A program made the position numbers and the translations under genes. A stretch of DNA of 6,350 nucleotides, taken from the NCBI GenBank assembly GCA_003648455.1, contig QMPG01000185.1, positions 1 to 6,350 of the forward strand. Reading direction: 5' to 3'. The notes beneath the pieces are model-generated. The model did no database searches and was not told where the DNA came from. It saw only the letters and a program-made list of their open reading frames with translations. This document shows, piece by piece, positions 5,730 through 6,350 of the stretch. How positions within the stretch are numbered: the first letter of the stretch is position 1; each line of letters opens with the position of its first letter. This stretch comes from Bacteroidota bacterium (lineage in GTDB: Bacteria > Bacteroidota > Bacteroidia > Bacteroidales > B39-G9).

Positions 5730-6320
5730 TTATTTTCCTCCTCCTACATTTTTAGGTTCAGCCTCAGAAATTCTTTGAGGATATATCTTTTTAATTAGAT
5801 CTTTCTTACTATCGCTTAAGTCTCCATACTTTTTTGAAAAAGTTCTCATAGACAACTCATCACGTAATTCATTATAAGCAGATGCTAATTCATCCTGAAC
5901 TTTTATATATGTCCCATAAGATGTGCCCCTGTCATTTTGCAAAGAAATAACACCTTTTGAAACAGGATATTGACTTCCAAAATATTTATTATCAATTTCT
6001 GTTATCTTTTTTTCGGGCAACTTGGGATTATTAGCTGGATTTTCAATAAATTCTTTAGCTTTATCTTTCAATTGACTAACATCCATTGGTTCACCTTCAA
6101 CCAACAACTGATTATTTTTATTGATAAGAACTACGAACACATTTCGTTCTTTAATTCTATCACTTGATTTTTGTTGGTTTTTTTCAGGCATTGGAGGCAA
6201 CTTTCGAGATATTCCAGAATCTGTATCCATAGTTGTTGTAACAAGGAAGAATATTAAAAGCAAAAAAGCAATATCTGCCATTGATGATGCATTAAATCCT
6301 CCCAATTTTTGTCTTGCCAT
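5730..6320 (-). CDS. ExbD/TolR-family biopolymer transport protein (first of pair)
   Basis: Inner-membrane ExbD-type protein of 196 residues, with the same general role as its downstream partner in TonB/Tol-type energy coupling. One transmembrane helix lies at about 15-31 (MADIAFLLLIFFLVTTTM), with Asp16 in the channel-aspartate position. The periplasmic part is about 55 residues longer than E. coli ExbD (141). It contains VFVVLINKNNQLLVEGEP (61-78), then a family-typical ISLQNDRGTSYGTYIKVQDE segment (125-144) followed by AYNELRDELS, and a basic tail ending GGGK. Start chosen at MARQK, which places a short basic N-terminus before the helix. Two different ExbD proteins after one ExbB is a common Bacteroidota arrangement, so an ExbB gene is expected just past the right edge. 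Only 30 bp of AT-rich sequence upstream is visible, with no clear promoter. Confidence 0.9.
   Translation of the reverse strand: MARQKLGGFNASSMADIAFLLLIFFLVTTTMDTDSGISRKLPPMPEKNQQKSSDRIKERNVFVVLINKNNQLLVEGEPMDVSQLKDKAKEFIENPANNPKLPEKKITEIDNKYFGSQYPVSKGVISLQNDRGTSYGTYIKVQDELASAYNELRDELSMRTFSKKYGDLSDSKKDLIKKIYPQRISEAEPKNVGGGK
5736..5744 (-). promoter_or_regulatory. Shine-Dalgarno-like GGAGGAGGA inside the upstream exbD tail
   Basis: On the minus strand GGAGGAGGA encodes the final Gly-Gly-Gly of the first ExbD protein (ending GGGK) and lies 8 nt before the ATG of the second. It is an excellent match to the 16S anti-Shine-Dalgarno, unlike the other starts in this window, which show none. Bacteroidota ribosomes commonly keep the anti-Shine-Dalgarno sequestered, so its use is uncertain and the sequence may simply encode glycines. 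Confidence 0.4.
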
Positions 6321-6350
6321 AACTTACAAATTAAAAAGTTAAAAATATTA

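Noticed and set aside
5470..6342. Plus-strand ORFs of 65-73 codons opposite the exbD pair
   Set aside because: Shadow frames of well-supported ExbD genes, with no family resemblance of their own.

Overview
The window reads as a piece of a Bacteroidota chromosome, most likely from the Bacteroidales/Marinilabiliales side, though the exact order is a guess. The evidence is AT-rich DNA, a secreted protein with a C-terminal type IX secretion sorting domain (YPNP motif), two adjacent ExbD-type proteins, a long (629-residue) PurF homologue of a form I associate with this phylum, a short secreted SPOR protein, a Bacteroidota-style promoter (TAnnTTTG) and almost no Shine-Dalgarno sequences. All six genes lie on the minus strand, so transcription runs from high to low coordinates.

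Layout in transcription order. (1) 6320-5257: two ExbD/TolR-like proton-channel subunits separated by 2 nt. They are presumably the end of an ExbB-ExbD-ExbD operon whose earlier genes lie beyond the right edge, and they are closed by a clear intrinsic terminator at 5242-5215. (2) 5086-3786: a tandem-domain universal stress protein and a secreted SPOR-domain protein, also 2 nt apart, with a candidate promoter so close to the first ATG that the mRNA could be leaderless. (3) 3692-1803: the amidophosphoribosyltransferase homologue, 93 bp after the SPOR gene and so either a third operon member or separately transcribed. (4) 1387-263: a secreted beta-repeat protein with a T9SS sorting domain.

The noncoding DNA around the last gene is the most unusual part. 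Two copies of a ~115-bp, comparatively GC-rich, palindrome-rich element (6-122 and 1544-1657) face each other in inverted orientation around the T9SS gene. Their hairpin stems differ by a compensatory base-pair change while the 12-nt loop is identical, so a folded or protein-recognised structure seems to be maintained. Directly beside the first copy is a separate 133-bp unit (126-258) with perfect 18-bp terminal inverted repeats and two internal 8-5-8 hairpins of the form ATTCnGAA-N5-TTCnGAAT. Both look like small dispersed or non-autonomous mobile elements. No transposase, CRISPR array, tRNA or rRNA gene is visible.

Functionally the genes are mostly housekeeping: energy coupling to the outer membrane, stress response, envelope/peptidoglycan binding, purine synthesis, and one exported surface or secreted protein. 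I see no convincing new multi-gene system. The repeat architecture around the T9SS gene is the observation most worth following up.
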